DNA from: Rhizobium sp. 18065
Lineage (GTDB): Bacteria > Pseudomonadota > Alphaproteobacteria > Rhizobiales > Rhizobiaceae
Assembly (NCBI RefSeq): GCF_902706095.1
Contig: NZ_CACSJP010000007.1
Location: forward strand, 1-64,000
Direction of reading: 5' to 3'
DNA: 64,000 bases
Shown: piece by piece, positions 48,065 through 56,056 of the stretch
Layout of the letters: each line of letters starts with the position of its first letter
How positions within the stretch are numbered: the stretch's first letter is position 1
Program-made: the position numbers and the translations under genes
The notes under the pieces: generated by a model
The model's database searches: none
Told to the model about the DNA's origin: nothing
Seen by the model: the letters and a program-made list of their open reading frames with translations, nothing else

Positions 48065-49435
48065 ATGCGCTGGAAATCGACAGCCCTTGTACTGATCTTC
48101 GCCGCGGCACTTGCCGGCTGCAATGACACGCTGGAAAGCGCCACCTACGACTCTCCCAAGGTCTCCAACAAGATCCAGCAGCCGCTTCCGGCGCGCCTAG
48201 TCGCGGAGATCCAGAAGAAGGGCATGAGCCGAAACGCGCCGATCATGCTGCGCATCTTCAAGGAAGAAGGTGTGCTGGAAGTCTGGAAGGCCAAGACCAA
48301 CAATCGCTTCGACAAGGTCGTCGAATACGACATCTGCGCCTGGTCGGGCCGTCTTGGTCCCAAGGTCAAGGAAGGCGACCGGCAGGCGCCGGAAGGCTTC
48401 TATCCGCTGACGCCTTACCACCTCAATCCGAATTCGAAATATTTCCTCGCGATCAATACCGGCTTCCCCAATCGCTTCGACCAGGCGAATGGCCGCAATG
48501 GTTCCAACCTGATGATCCACGGCGCCTGCTCGTCGTCTGGCTGTTATTCGATGACCGACGCGCAGATCCTCGAGATCTATGCCTTTGCCCGCGACGCCTT
48601 CAAGGGCGGCCAGCAGAGCATTCAGCTGCAGGCATTTCCGTTCCGCATGACGGCCGAAAACATGGCCCGTCATCGCCACAGCCAGCACTATGATTTCTGG
48701 AAGACGCTGAAGGTCGGCTACGACAATTTCGAAGTCACCAAGCGCCCGCCCGACGTCAATGTCTGCGAGAAGAAGTATGTCTTCAATCAGTTGACGGCCG
48801 ATGGCAAGGGCTTCAACGCCCAGGCGGCGTGCCCGCCGATGTCGACTCCGCCGGCGCTTGAGATGGCACTGGCAAGCTACAACAAGGAATACGATCGCAA
48901 TTACGCCAAGGCGCTGAACAAGTTCGACGGCAAGATCTGGTACGATCCAAGCGAAGCCGAACGCAAGGCGCTGGTCGCGGATCTGCGCAAGTCGCGCTCG
49001 CATGACCTGGCTTTTGCACCGACCGGTTCGGCTCTCGCAGCCGGAAAGCTGCTCGATATCGACGACGCCAATCCGACCGCGGTCGCAAGTGCTACCTCGG
49101 CCCCGGCTGCAATCAACCAGCTGACCGCCAAGCCGCCGGCTGCCGGAGCAACCACGACTGCGGTGGCAACAGTCGCGGGCACGGTACAGACCGCAGCGCC
49201 GGTCGCAATCGCCCCGTCCGCGCCAACCGCGGCCCCTGCAGGCATCGCCTCCGCCTCGGCTGCTCCCATTGCACCCGTGACACCGGCTGCCCCGTCGGCC
49301 GCACCTGCACAGACCACGGCAACGGCGCAGGCAGGCCAGTCCGTCGTGCCGGTCCCGCAGCCCAATCCGCAGATGGCGGAAACGACCGTCGCGGAAGCAC
49401 CGGTGAAAAAGAAGCCGTTCTGGAAACTCTGGTAG
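48065..49435 (+). CDS. L,D-transpeptidase (YkuD/YafK type) lipoprotein
   Basis: A 456-residue protein with a lipobox at LAGC (Cys about 18), so it is a probable lipoprotein. The YkuD-type catalytic part has MIHGACSSSGCYSMTDAQI (catalytic His about 151, Cys about 159). These enzymes form 3-3 crosslinks or anchor proteins to peptidoglycan; the YafK branch may cut links to lipoproteins. The last third is a disordered Ala/Pro/Thr-rich zone (about 345-440) ending in the odd basic-aromatic tail KKKPFWKLW. ATG 48065 is preferred to an in-frame TTG two codons upstream. Confidence 0.88.
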   Translation: MRWKSTALVLIFAAALAGCNDTLESATYDSPKVSNKIQQPLPARLVAEIQKKGMSRNAPIMLRIFKEEGVLEVWKAKTNNRFDKVVEYDICAWSGRLGPKVKEGDRQAPEGFYPLTPYHLNPNSKYFLAINTGFPNRFDQANGRNGSNLMIHGACSSSGCYSMTDAQILEIYAFARDAFKGGQQSIQLQAFPFRMTAENMARHRHSQHYDFWKTLKVGYDNFEVTKRPPDVNVCEKKYVFNQLTADGKGFNAQAACPPMSTPPALEMALASYNKEYDRNYAKALNKFDGKIWYDPSEAERKALVADLRKSRSHDLAFAPTGSALAAGKLLDIDDANPTAVASATSAPAAINQLTAKPPAAGATTTAVATVAGTVQTAAPVAIAPSAPTAAPAGIASASAAPIAPVTPAAPSAAPAQTTATAQAGQSVVPVPQPNPQMAETTVAEAPVKKKPFWKLW

Positions 49436-49440
49436 TCGGC

Positions 49441-49683
49441 ATGACCGAACCCGTCGTCTATGACCTCAAGGGGCTGAAATGCCCCTTGCCGGTCCTCAAG
49501 ACACGCCGACGGCTTGCCGACATGCAGCCGGGCGCACTGCTGGTGATCGAGACCACCGACCCGCTGGCCGTCATCGACATCGCCCATTTTTGCCGCGAAG
49601 ACGGGCACGCATTGCTTGAAACGCAGCCGCTCGACAGCGGCCACCGGTTCCAGATCCGCAAGGGCGGCAACGGCCGCGCCTAA
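49441..49683 (+). CDS. tusA: TusA-family sulfurtransferase
   Basis: An 80-residue protein with the TusA signature LKGLKCPLPVLKTRRRL (Cys about 14 and proline after it). TusA carries persulfide sulfur for tRNA thiolation and molybdenum cofactor enzymes. It begins five bases after the L,D-transpeptidase stop and shares a transcript. A molybdenum hydroxylase lies at the right edge of the window, but it is far away. Confidence 0.92.
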   Translation: MTEPVVYDLKGLKCPLPVLKTRRRLADMQPGALLVIETTDPLAVIDIAHFCREDGHALLETQPLDSGHRFQIRKGGNGRA

Positions 49684-49692
49684 CGTTCCTGG

Positions 49693-49800
49693 CTAGAGCA
49701 ATTCCAGCAAAAGTGGGAACCGATTTTGCGTCCGGAATTGCGTAAAAACAAAGAGATAGAGCATTGAAGGCGACTCCGTTTTCGCCGGCAATGCTCTAGA
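49693..49800. repeat. Rhizobial-type intergenic palindromic repeat
   Basis: About 108 bp bounded by CTAGAGCA (49693) and TGCTCTAG (49792), with inner arms AATTCC and GGAATT and the stretch GCGTAAAAACAAAGAGATAGAGC. Elements of this composition recur between genes in Rhizobiaceae. It sits between the convergent tusA and COG0523 genes, and its right end supplies the stop codon of the latter. Confidence 0.7.
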
Positions 49801-50959
49801 TACGGTAACCCGGGATCGCCAGCGGATTGTCGACCATCGCCGTACGATCCGGCCGGTCGATGCCGATCCGGCCGGTGAAGGCGCCGAACAGATCCCGCAC
49901 ATAGTCCTCCGACAGATCCCTGGTGATCAGCACCAGCCGCGTCTTGCGGTCGGACCCCTCGGGCCAGGCCGGCAGACGCACCGGCATATGGAAGATCGAC
50001 TGCACACCATGCAGGACGAGCGGCCGGTCCGGCTGGTCGGTCAGGGCGACGATCGCCTTCATCCGCAGCAGCTTTTCGCCATGGGTCGACCGCAGCAGGT
50101 CGATGAACATGTTGAGCGCCATCGGATCGATCGGCTGGTCATGGATGATCGAGTAGGAGCGAATCGATGTGCCATGCCGGTTCACGTCATGATGGTGGTC
50201 ATGGTCGTGATGGTGAGCGTGATCATGGTGGTCGTGGTGATGCTCCTCGCCGTGACCATCAGCATGGCCGTGAGCATGATGCTCATGCGCCACTTCGTCC
50301 TTCAGCCAGCGATCGACATCGGCGATCTTGGTCGCCGGATCATAGAGCCCGTTGACCAGCACGGCGGCGCTGCCGGCCTCGTCGGCATCGCCATTGGTGA
50401 TTGGCGCACGCGGATTGAGCGCTCTGAGCCGCGCGATCAGCGCCTTCGTATCGCCGGCTTCCGGCAGCGTGGTCTTGGTCAGGATCAGCCGGTCGGCAAC
50501 AGCGATCTGCTTGTAGGCTTCGGTAAATCCATCGATGGTCGACAATCCGTTGACCGCATCGACGACGGTAATCACCCCGTCCAGATCGAAATGCTGCGCG
50601 ATTGCCGGATGGCCCATCACCGACTGCATCACCGGCGCCGGATCGGCAAGGCCGGTGGTCTCGATGACGATGCGCGACAGCGGCTTGATCTTGCCGGTCT
50701 GCATGCCGTCGACCAGCTCGGCCAGCGTATCGACCAGCTCGCCGCGCACCGTGCAGCACAGGCAGCCATCGGACAGTTCAACGACGGTATCGCTGGAGGA
50801 TTCGACCAGCAGATGGTCGATGCCGACTTCGCCGAATTCATTGATGATGACGGCGGCATCCTTCATCGCCGGATCCTTGAGAATCCTGTTCAGCAGCGTC
50901 GATTTCCCGGCGCCGAGAAATCCGGTCAGGATCGATACGGGGATACGTCCGATGCTCAT
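49796..50959 (-). CDS. COG0523 (CobW/ZigA-like) GTPase with His-rich linker
   Basis: A 387-residue G3E GTPase: P-loop GFLGAGKSTLLN (about 13-24), metal motif GCLCCT (about 66-71), switch EFGEVGIDH, NKxD-like LTKTT and a C-terminal CobW domain. Between the domains (about 225-265) lies a histidine- and aspartate-rich stretch of HHHD/HDHH units, typical of zinc metallochaperones, so zinc is more likely than cobalt. It lies 44 bp downstream of a D,D-carboxypeptidase gene on the same strand. The stop codon falls within the palindromic repeat. Confidence 0.92.
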   Translation of the reverse strand: MSIGRIPVSILTGFLGAGKSTLLNRILKDPAMKDAAVIINEFGEVGIDHLLVESSSDTVVELSDGCLCCTVRGELVDTLAELVDGMQTGKIKPLSRIVIETTGLADPAPVMQSVMGHPAIAQHFDLDGVITVVDAVNGLSTIDGFTEAYKQIAVADRLILTKTTLPEAGDTKALIARLRALNPRAPITNGDADEAGSAAVLVNGLYDPATKIADVDRWLKDEVAHEHHAHGHADGHGEEHHHDHHDHAHHHDHDHHHDVNRHGTSIRSYSIIHDQPIDPMALNMFIDLLRSTHGEKLLRMKAIVALTDQPDRPLVLHGVQSIFHMPVRLPAWPEGSDRKTRLVLITRDLSEDYVRDLFGAFTGRIGIDRPDRTAMVDNPLAIPGYRI

Positions 50960-51003
50960 GTTTTCACTTTCATTCAGAGGATCCGGCCGAATGCGGCAGC
51001 GGA

Positions 51004-52134
51004 TCAGAAGGTCGGGCGCGGCCGCGGGATCGGCACGTTGGCGATCTCGCTCACCTGCGCCCCGCCCTTTGCCTCGCCCTTGGCCTTATCCGCCGGTTCT
51101 CCGCCGGAGATGAGGCCGGCATAGCTGAAGCTCGGTTGATGATCCATCTCGTGGATATAGGGCGACAGGAGCTTCATCCGCCCCACTTCGTCGCGCCCTT
51201 CGCTACGAACCTGGCGTGCCTTGGGGTTGCAGATCTCGCTGCTGATATCCACCACCTGATCGAGCCCCTCGCCATAGGGCTGAAGGCTCTCCAGGCGCCC
51301 GCCGCCGGCCGTCGCCGTTGTCAGCCCCTTCTGCAAAAGGTCTGCCGACTGGTCGGCGCGCGCGCCAAGGCTGTCGGCGCCGAGCACGACCGAAATGACC
51401 GTGCGGCCATTGCGGGTGGCCGACGAGACCTGGTTGAAACCGGAGGCGCAGATATAACCGGTCTTCATGCCGTCGGCACCGTCGAACCGGCCGACGAGGA
51501 GATTATAGGCGGCGTAGTTCTTCTTGCCGGTCGTCACCCCTTCCAGCGAGAAATAGCTGGCATATTCGGGAAAATCGCGGCGGATCGCAGCGGCCAGCAG
51601 GGCCAGATCGCGCGCCGTCGTATACTGACCCTTGCCCGGCAGACCGTTCGGATTGACGAAGCGCGACGAGGTCATGCCGAGCGCCTTGGCATCGGCATTC
51701 ATCCGCGCGACGAAACGTTCCTCGCTGCCGCTCACCGTTTCGGCGATCGCAACCGCGATGTCATTGGCCGACTTGACGATCAGGAGCTTGAACGCGCTAT
51801 CGAGCGTCAGTCTCGAGCCAGGCTTGAAATAGGTCTTGCTGGCCGGTTCGGCGGCCGCGTGCGTGCTCATCGTCACGATGCTCTGCAGCGACAGTTCGCC
51901 GGCCCGGATCGCCTTGAACGCGGTATAAGCCGTCATCAGCTTGGTCAGCGACGCCGGGTACCATTTGCGGAATGCTTCCTGATGCTCGATCACGCGGCCG
52001 CTTTTGACATCGACGACGATCATCGGATTGGCCATGGCGAAATTCGGCACGGCAATCGCCGTCAGACAGGCAACGACGGCAACCCGGCGCAGCGCTCCTG
52101 CTGAGGACAATATGCTTGGAAACTTCGTGGACAC
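51004..52134 (-). CDS. D-alanyl-D-alanine carboxypeptidase
   Basis: About 376 residues of a class-A-type low-molecular-weight PBP: signal peptide ending FAMA, active-site SxxK in WYPASLTKLM (Ser about 60), SxN in VKSANDIA, and KTG in GMKTGYICASG. It trims the terminal D-Ala from peptidoglycan stems in the periplasm. The GTG at 52134 gives the cleanest signal peptide; an ATG at 52176 is an alternative. The C-terminus ends Pro-Arg-Pro-rich. The COG0523 GTPase gene follows, so the pair may be linked by zinc demand, which is inference. Confidence 0.9.
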   Translation of the reverse strand: MSTKFPSILSSAGALRRVAVVACLTAIAVPNFAMANPMIVVDVKSGRVIEHQEAFRKWYPASLTKLMTAYTAFKAIRAGELSLQSIVTMSTHAAAEPASKTYFKPGSRLTLDSAFKLLIVKSANDIAVAIAETVSGSEERFVARMNADAKALGMTSSRFVNPNGLPGKGQYTTARDLALLAAAIRRDFPEYASYFSLEGVTTGKKNYAAYNLLVGRFDGADGMKTGYICASGFNQVSSATRNGRTVISVVLGADSLGARADQSADLLQKGLTTATAGGGRLESLQPYGEGLDQVVDISSEICNPKARQVRSEGRDEVGRMKLLSPYIHEMDHQPSFSYAGLISGGEPADKAKGEAKGGAQVSEIANVPIPRPRPTF

Positions 52135-52290
52135 GACTTCAATCCTCTCACATTGGGGATATCTCGCATTCGGCATCTGAATGCCGTAGCAATGCAAGCA
52201 ATGGCAAAGCCTATTGAATACGTCAATCAGGAGGCGCACATTCCGCGCCGACAATCACGTGATCCGCAATGCACCGACCAGGACAGCCAC

Positions 52291-53454
52291 ATGCCAATTC
52301 TGAACCGCGCCGCCGAACTCCAGTCGGAGGTCACCGAATGGCGCCGCCATCTGCACGCCCACCCCGAAATCCTCTATGACGTTGAAAACACGGCCAGCTT
52401 CGTCGAACAGAAGCTGAAGGAATTCGGTGTCGACGAGGTGGTGACAGGCATCGGCCGCACCGGCGTCGTCGGCGTCATCAGGGGACGCGGCCAGGGCGAT
52501 CGCGCCATCGGCCTGCGTGCCGACATGGATGCCCTGCCGCTCACCGAGATCACCGGCAAGCCCTGGGCATCGACGACCGAGGGCCGGATGCATGCCTGCG
52601 GCCATGACGGCCATACCGCCATGCTGCTGGGCGCGGCGAAATACCTGGCCGAAACCCGCACCTTCCATGGCAATGTCGTGGTCATCTTCCAGCCCGCCGA
52701 AGAAGGCGGACGCGGCGCGCTGGCCATGGTCGAAGACGGTCTGATGGAGCGCTTCGGCATCGAGGAAGTCTACGGCATGCACAACATGCCCGGCATGGCG
52801 GCCGGCAGCTTTGCCATTCGCAAGGGCGGCATCATGGCCGCGCCCGACAAGTTCGCCATCAAGATCACCGGCCGCGGCGGCCATGCGGCCGAGCCGCACA
52901 ACACCATCGATACCATCGTCACCGGCGCGCAGATCGTCGGCGCGCTGCAGACGATCGCTGCCCGCAACGCCAATCCGCTGCGCTCGGTGGTGGTGTCAGT
53001 CACCCAATTCCACGCCGGCACGACCCACAACATCATCCCGGAAGAGGCCTTTCTGACCGGCACTGTGCGTTCGCTGGACGAAGACGTGCGCGACCTTGCC
53101 GAAAAGCGCATCGCCGAACTGGCACACGGGATCGCCGCCGCAAACGGCGCCAAGGCAGAATTCGAATACGAACGCGCCTGCCCGGTAACGGTCAATCACC
53201 CGGCCGAGACCAACCATGCCGCCCAGGCGGCCATCGACATCGTCGGCGCCCAGAATGTCGATACCGATGTCGATGCCTCCATGGCAGGCGAGGATTTCGC
53301 CTTCATGCTGCAGACCCGGCCCGGCGCCTATATCATGATCGGCAACGGCAAATCGGCAGGGCTCCACAATCCGGCCTATGACTTCAACGACGAGGTCATC
53401 GGCCACGGCATTTCCTACTGGGTGCGTCTGGCCGAGCGACGCCTGACCGAATAG
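52291..53454 (+). CDS. M20 family amidohydrolase (hippurate hydrolase-like)
   Basis: A 387-residue dizinc peptidase with RRHLHAHPEILYD at the start, RADMDALPLTE, the metal motif MHACGHDGHTAMLLG, and the catalytic Glu in FQPAEEGGRGALAM. The dimerisation domain follows (IKITGRGGHAAEPHNTIDTI). It hydrolyses N-acyl amino acids, hippurate or similar amides; the precise substrate is unknown. AGGA precedes ATG 52291. It is divergent from the carboxypeptidase gene. Confidence 0.93.
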   Translation: MPILNRAAELQSEVTEWRRHLHAHPEILYDVENTASFVEQKLKEFGVDEVVTGIGRTGVVGVIRGRGQGDRAIGLRADMDALPLTEITGKPWASTTEGRMHACGHDGHTAMLLGAAKYLAETRTFHGNVVVIFQPAEEGGRGALAMVEDGLMERFGIEEVYGMHNMPGMAAGSFAIRKGGIMAAPDKFAIKITGRGGHAAEPHNTIDTIVTGAQIVGALQTIAARNANPLRSVVVSVTQFHAGTTHNIIPEEAFLTGTVRSLDEDVRDLAEKRIAELAHGIAAANGAKAEFEYERACPVTVNHPAETNHAAQAAIDIVGAQNVDTDVDASMAGEDFAFMLQTRPGAYIMIGNGKSAGLHNPAYDFNDEVIGHGISYWVRLAERRLTE

Positions 53455-53537
53455 ATGTCTCTCTGATCGACGCAAGCATGGCCGGACAAGCAAAATCACT
53501 TGGCTTGCCGGCTTTGCTTTTGTATGGAGAAGGAAGT

Positions 53538-53614
53538 GGTCCCGTAGCTCAGCAGGATAGAGCATCAGATTCCTAATCTGAGGGTCACGCGTTCGAATCG
53601 CGTCGGGATCACCA
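53538..53614 (+). tRNA. tRNA-Arg, anticodon CCT
   Basis: The acceptor arms GGTCCCG and CGGGATC pair (one G-T), the D arm is standard, the anticodon stem TCAGA/TCTGA encloses loop TTCCTAA (anticodon CCT, reading AGG), and the T arm contains GTTCGAATC. CCA is encoded. Length is 77 bases. No repeat of the 3' end or integrase is nearby. Confidence 0.95.
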
Positions 53615-53742
53615 TTTGACCAATTTTCGCGGGTAAACGTTGAAGGGTTGTATTCGGACTGGAAACAGTCATGATGACAACTTACACGACGCCGACGTTT
53701 TATGTTCTCAATGCGTCAGCCTTTAACGGGAGGAGGCCAATC

Positions 53743-53979
53743 ATGGCATCTGTATCCCTCGGCTCTTCGGCTCATGACAAAGCCGACATCGTCGAACGTG
53801 CGGTAAGACGGATCAGTCGCCAGGAAAATTTGATCCTCGATACAAAACAGGCCGACAACGCCACCGCTTTGCTGATCTATCTGGTCGAAAGCGGAGTTCA
53901 GGACGAAGACGAACTGGTCGAATTCGCCTCTCTAGCCAAAGGAAAGCGGTACGATCCCGCTGATGGCAGCTTCACCTGA
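53743..53979 (+). CDS. Small acidic protein of unknown function
   Basis: A 78-residue protein (MASVSLGSSAHDKADIVERAV...) with no membrane segment, rich in Asp/Glu and Ala. It starts at ATG 53743, preceded by a near-perfect AGGAGG, which makes it much more credible than the longer frame to 53671. No family is recognised. It lies just after tRNA-Arg at the edge of the stress-response islet; I see no EcfG-type promoter in front of it. Confidence 0.6.
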   Translation: MASVSLGSSAHDKADIVERAVRRISRQENLILDTKQADNATALLIYLVESGVQDEDELVEFASLAKGKRYDPADGSFT

Positions 53980-54051
53980 AGCGACGTCGCACTCGAAGGA
54001 GTGCGCCGTTTTCGGGTACCTACCCGATCACCTCTCGTTCCCAATCATCTG

Positions 54052-54210
54052 TCATCCCCGGTCATCCTTGCCATAGATTTCGCCGGTCAATGCATCACGG
54101 CGATAGCGCGCGCTCGTGTAGAGGCGCATCTGCATCATGCCATAGGCAATCACCGCACCAACCAGGACGGGGCCAAGCATCAGCACCAGAAACCAAAGAA
54201 AATTGGACAT
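54052..54210 (-). CDS. Small membrane protein of unknown function
   Basis: A 52-residue protein: MSNFLWFLVLMLGPVLVGAVIAYGM forms one membrane helix, followed by MQMRLYTSARYRRDALTGEIYGKDDRG, a basic then acidic tail. The ATG at 54210 has GGAGGAGAG a few bases upstream, strong evidence for translation. No family is known to me. It lies 78 bp downstream of the NepR-like gene on the same strand and may share its transcript. Confidence 0.7.
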   Translation of the reverse strand: MSNFLWFLVLMLGPVLVGAVIAYGMMQMRLYTSARYRRDALTGEIYGKDDRG

Positions 54211-54288
54211 CCGCTCTCCTCCCAAGCGAATACATCAGATATTTCTTACTTACCAAATTTCAATCGAAAAGTCTCGAAAAACCGCCGA

Positions 54289-54474
54289 TCAACTGTCTTT
54301 TTCGCCAGCCGACTTCTGTTCGATGGCTGACTGGAGCTCCTTTGCCAGTTCGATGAGACGATCCGGCACCAGTTCGCGCTCTTGCTCAGACATCAAAAGA
54401 TCGAGCTTTTCCCGAACAATGCCGCCCGCACGATGGCGACGGCCTGCCCCGGACGCTCCCGCTATCTTTGCCAT
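54289..54474 (-). CDS. NepR-like anti-sigma factor
   Basis: A 61-residue protein with GGAGG about five bases before ATG 54474. The C-terminal half reads REKLDLLMSEQERELVPDRLIELAKELQSA, matching the NepR pattern of two short helices around an E-x-VPDR-LI-x-L core that grips EcfG sigma factors. The N-terminus is basic and Gly/Ala-rich. NepR holds EcfG inactive until phosphorylated PhyR binds it. It lies 0.8 kb from the EcfG-type sigma gene and on the opposite strand, which is not the usual layout. The call rests on this short motif, so confidence is moderate. Confidence 0.5.
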   Translation of the reverse strand: MAKIAGASGAGRRHRAGGIVREKLDLLMSEQERELVPDRLIELAKELQSAIEQKSAGEKDS

Positions 54475-54617
54475 TCGGTCCTCCGATACTGAAATCTTCA
54501 CTCGCTGCACTCTTTTTACTATCCGCCATTAAAACCATTTACGAAACGGGGGCGCGTGCGGTTCACCGCAGAAATCGCCCGTCGCGACGATCAACACGCA
54601 ATCGTCATGTTTCGGCG

Positions 54618-54953
54618 TCATGCATCGCCAAGCTTCAGTTCCGGGAATTTCTCAATGAGTGATGTCTGATCGCCGAAGGATTGAGGTGCACCGCTGAGAA
54701 TGACACTGACATTGTCGCTGATTTCGACCGGCGAACCATGTTCGACCTCTGTTCGATCACCATTGGCCAGAATGAGCGTGGCGCGCAATTTGAAGCCTTG
54801 CTTGAGCAACCAGTCACGCGGGGCATGCAGGCTGACACTGGCCCGATACCGCCCGTCGACTTCCTCGACGGAAACCCGGTAGGCCACCGGCGAAAGCCGC
54901 TCTCCTATCAGGATCTGCCCTTGTCCATCGGCGTTTTCAAGATGCCTGATCAT
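54618..54953 (-). CDS. Unknown protein with a putative EcfG-type promoter
   Basis: A 111-residue soluble protein (MIRHLENADGQG...) with a run of beta-strand-like stretches (YRVSVEEVDGRYRASVSLHAP, LRATLILANGDRTEVEHGSPVEI). AAGGAGC lies before ATG 54953; a longer frame reaching 55256 adds an Arg-rich segment without support. No family recognised. An EcfG-like promoter (GGAAC-N16-TGTT) lies about 60 bases upstream, so it may be a stress-regulon member. Confidence 0.6.
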   Translation of the reverse strand: MIRHLENADGQGQILIGERLSPVAYRVSVEEVDGRYRASVSLHAPRDWLLKQGFKLRATLILANGDRTEVEHGSPVEISDNVSVILSGAPQSFGDQTSLIEKFPELKLGDA

Positions 54954-55016
54954 CGCTCGCTCCTTCTCGTTGCCCGTGCCGGTATCCGTCATGGCACGAT
55001 GAGGCCATGTCGAAAG

Positions 55017-55041
55017 AACACTTCCCGGTGGCAGTTGTTCC
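55017..55041 (-). promoter_or_regulatory. Putative EcfG-type promoter (GGAAC-N16-TGTT)
   Basis: On the minus strand GGAAC (55041-55037) is followed after exactly 16 bases by TGTT (55020-55017). The consensus for EcfG sigma factors is GGAAC-N16/17-cGTT, with the first base of the -10 less conserved. The leader to ATG 54953 would be about 57 bases. Confidence 0.6.
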
Positions 55042-55221
55042 CCCGGCGCGGCCAAACCGCGGAACACGAAGGCCGTATCTATGCGCCGGCAGCGTGGGCA
55101 GGCGATGCGAAAGGCTGCGTCACGAGCAGAGTGGCGGGTCGCATCGTCGGACAGGCGGCCGCGTTCAGCGCCTGAGGCGCCACATCCGCAACCGGACGTG
55201 GGTGCTCTGCGGACCACTTGG

Positions 55222-55246
55222 GGAACTATGCGTATTTCGATGCGTT
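55222..55246 (+). promoter_or_regulatory. EcfG-type promoter in front of the sigma gene
   Basis: GGAAC (55222-55226), 16 bases, then CGTT (55243-55246) match the EcfG consensus exactly. It lies about 35 bases before the sigma-factor start, which implies positive autoregulation, as described for EcfG in other alphaproteobacteria. Confidence 0.75.
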
Positions 55247-55280
55247 TCCGCTCCATTGCATCTGATAGTTACCGTGGAGG

Positions 55281-55799
55281 ATGGCGAACTTGTCGATCCG
55301 TAAAGCCGAGCTTGCCGCACAGTCCGACGTTGTAGCCCTCATTCCGGCATTGCGTGCCTTTGCCCGCACCTTTTGCCAGAAACCCGAGGAGGCTGACGAC
55401 CTCGTGCAGGAGACATTGATGAAGGCCCTGGCCAATCTCGACAAGTTCGAGCCCGGCACACGGCTCAAGTCGTGGCTCTTCACCATCATGCGCAACAGCT
55501 TTTGCACCCGCATCAAGAAAAGCAGCCGCGAAAGCATCGGCCTGCCGGAGGCTCTTGCAGCCACTCTGGTGACCGAGGCGAGCCAGGATTGGGTCGTTCA
55601 GGCCGACGAAGTCCGCCGGGCGCTGGAACGGCTTCCCGCCCATCACCGCGAGATCCTGGTGCTGATCGTCATGCTGGGCGAGCGCTACGAGGATGCCGCC
55701 GTGATCTGCGGCTGCGCCGTCGGCACGGTCAAGAGCCGCCTGAACCGCGCCCGCGAGCAACTGAGACGGGAGCTCGGGGAAACCGACATCGACGGTTGA
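55281..55799 (+). CDS. ECF sigma factor of the EcfG (ECF15) type
   Basis: A 172-residue ECF sigma factor. Region 2 spans LVALIPALRAFARTFCQKPEEADDLVQETLMKALANLDKFEPGTRLKSWLFTIMRNSFC (about 17-75) and region 4 spans RRALERLPAHHREILVLIVMLGERYEDAAVICGCAVGTVKSRLNRAREQL (about 112-162). The wording is very close to EcfG, the general-stress sigma factor of alphaproteobacteria. GGAGG touches the ATG at 55281, so an in-frame TTG at 55290 could be the true start. An EcfG promoter lies just upstream. No PhyR is adjacent. Confidence 0.85.
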   Translation: MANLSIRKAELAAQSDVVALIPALRAFARTFCQKPEEADDLVQETLMKALANLDKFEPGTRLKSWLFTIMRNSFCTRIKKSSRESIGLPEALAATLVTEASQDWVVQADEVRRALERLPAHHREILVLIVMLGERYEDAAVICGCAVGTVKSRLNRAREQLRRELGETDIDG

Positions 55800-55857
55800 G
55801 CCATCAACGAGCGCAGAGCATAACCGCAAACATCTGGCATTCGGGAGGAGCCGCGCC

Positions 55858-55983
55858 TTGCAGGTCAAGGGGCGGCTATTTGCGTCTGCGATTGCTGTCC
55901 AAAGCAACCTTGGCAAGGCAGGTGGATGCCGCATGATCGCGTCGAAACAAGAGAACCGCAAGACGCAGAAAGCCGGCAACTGA
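55858..55983 (+). CDS. Possible 41-codon small ORF downstream of the sigma gene
   Basis: A TTG-started frame of 41 residues (MQVKGRLFASAIAVQSNLGK...) has GGGAGGAG seven bases upstream and a stop that lies inside the terminator stem. It is Lys/Asn/Gln-rich and has no known family. The good ribosome site is the only support, so this is speculative. Confidence 0.25.
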   Translation: MQVKGRLFASAIAVQSNLGKAGGCRMIASKQENRKTQKAGN

Positions 55984-56006
55984 TATGCCGGCTTTCTGTA
56001 TTTTTC
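55966..56006 (+). terminator. Rho-independent terminator
   Basis: CAGAAAGCCGGCA (55966-55978) pairs perfectly over 13 bp with TGCCGGCTTTCTG (55986-55998), loop ACTGATA, followed by TATTTTTC. It would end the sigma-factor transcript 170 bases past its stop. Confidence 0.9.
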
Positions 56007-56056
56007 AGGAGCAATTCCGCAATTCAAAGAAAAGCGGAAACGCTCTGTGGCAACAA

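Larger units (their letters stand above)
54954..55280. other. Divergent promoter region with two EcfG-type promoters
   Basis: No gene is convincing here. The 327 bp separate the unknown 111-residue gene (minus) from the EcfG-type sigma gene (plus). Two promoter motifs, one on each strand, account for the space: 55017-55041 (minus) and 55222-55246 (plus). The rest holds no recognised feature. Confidence 0.6.
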
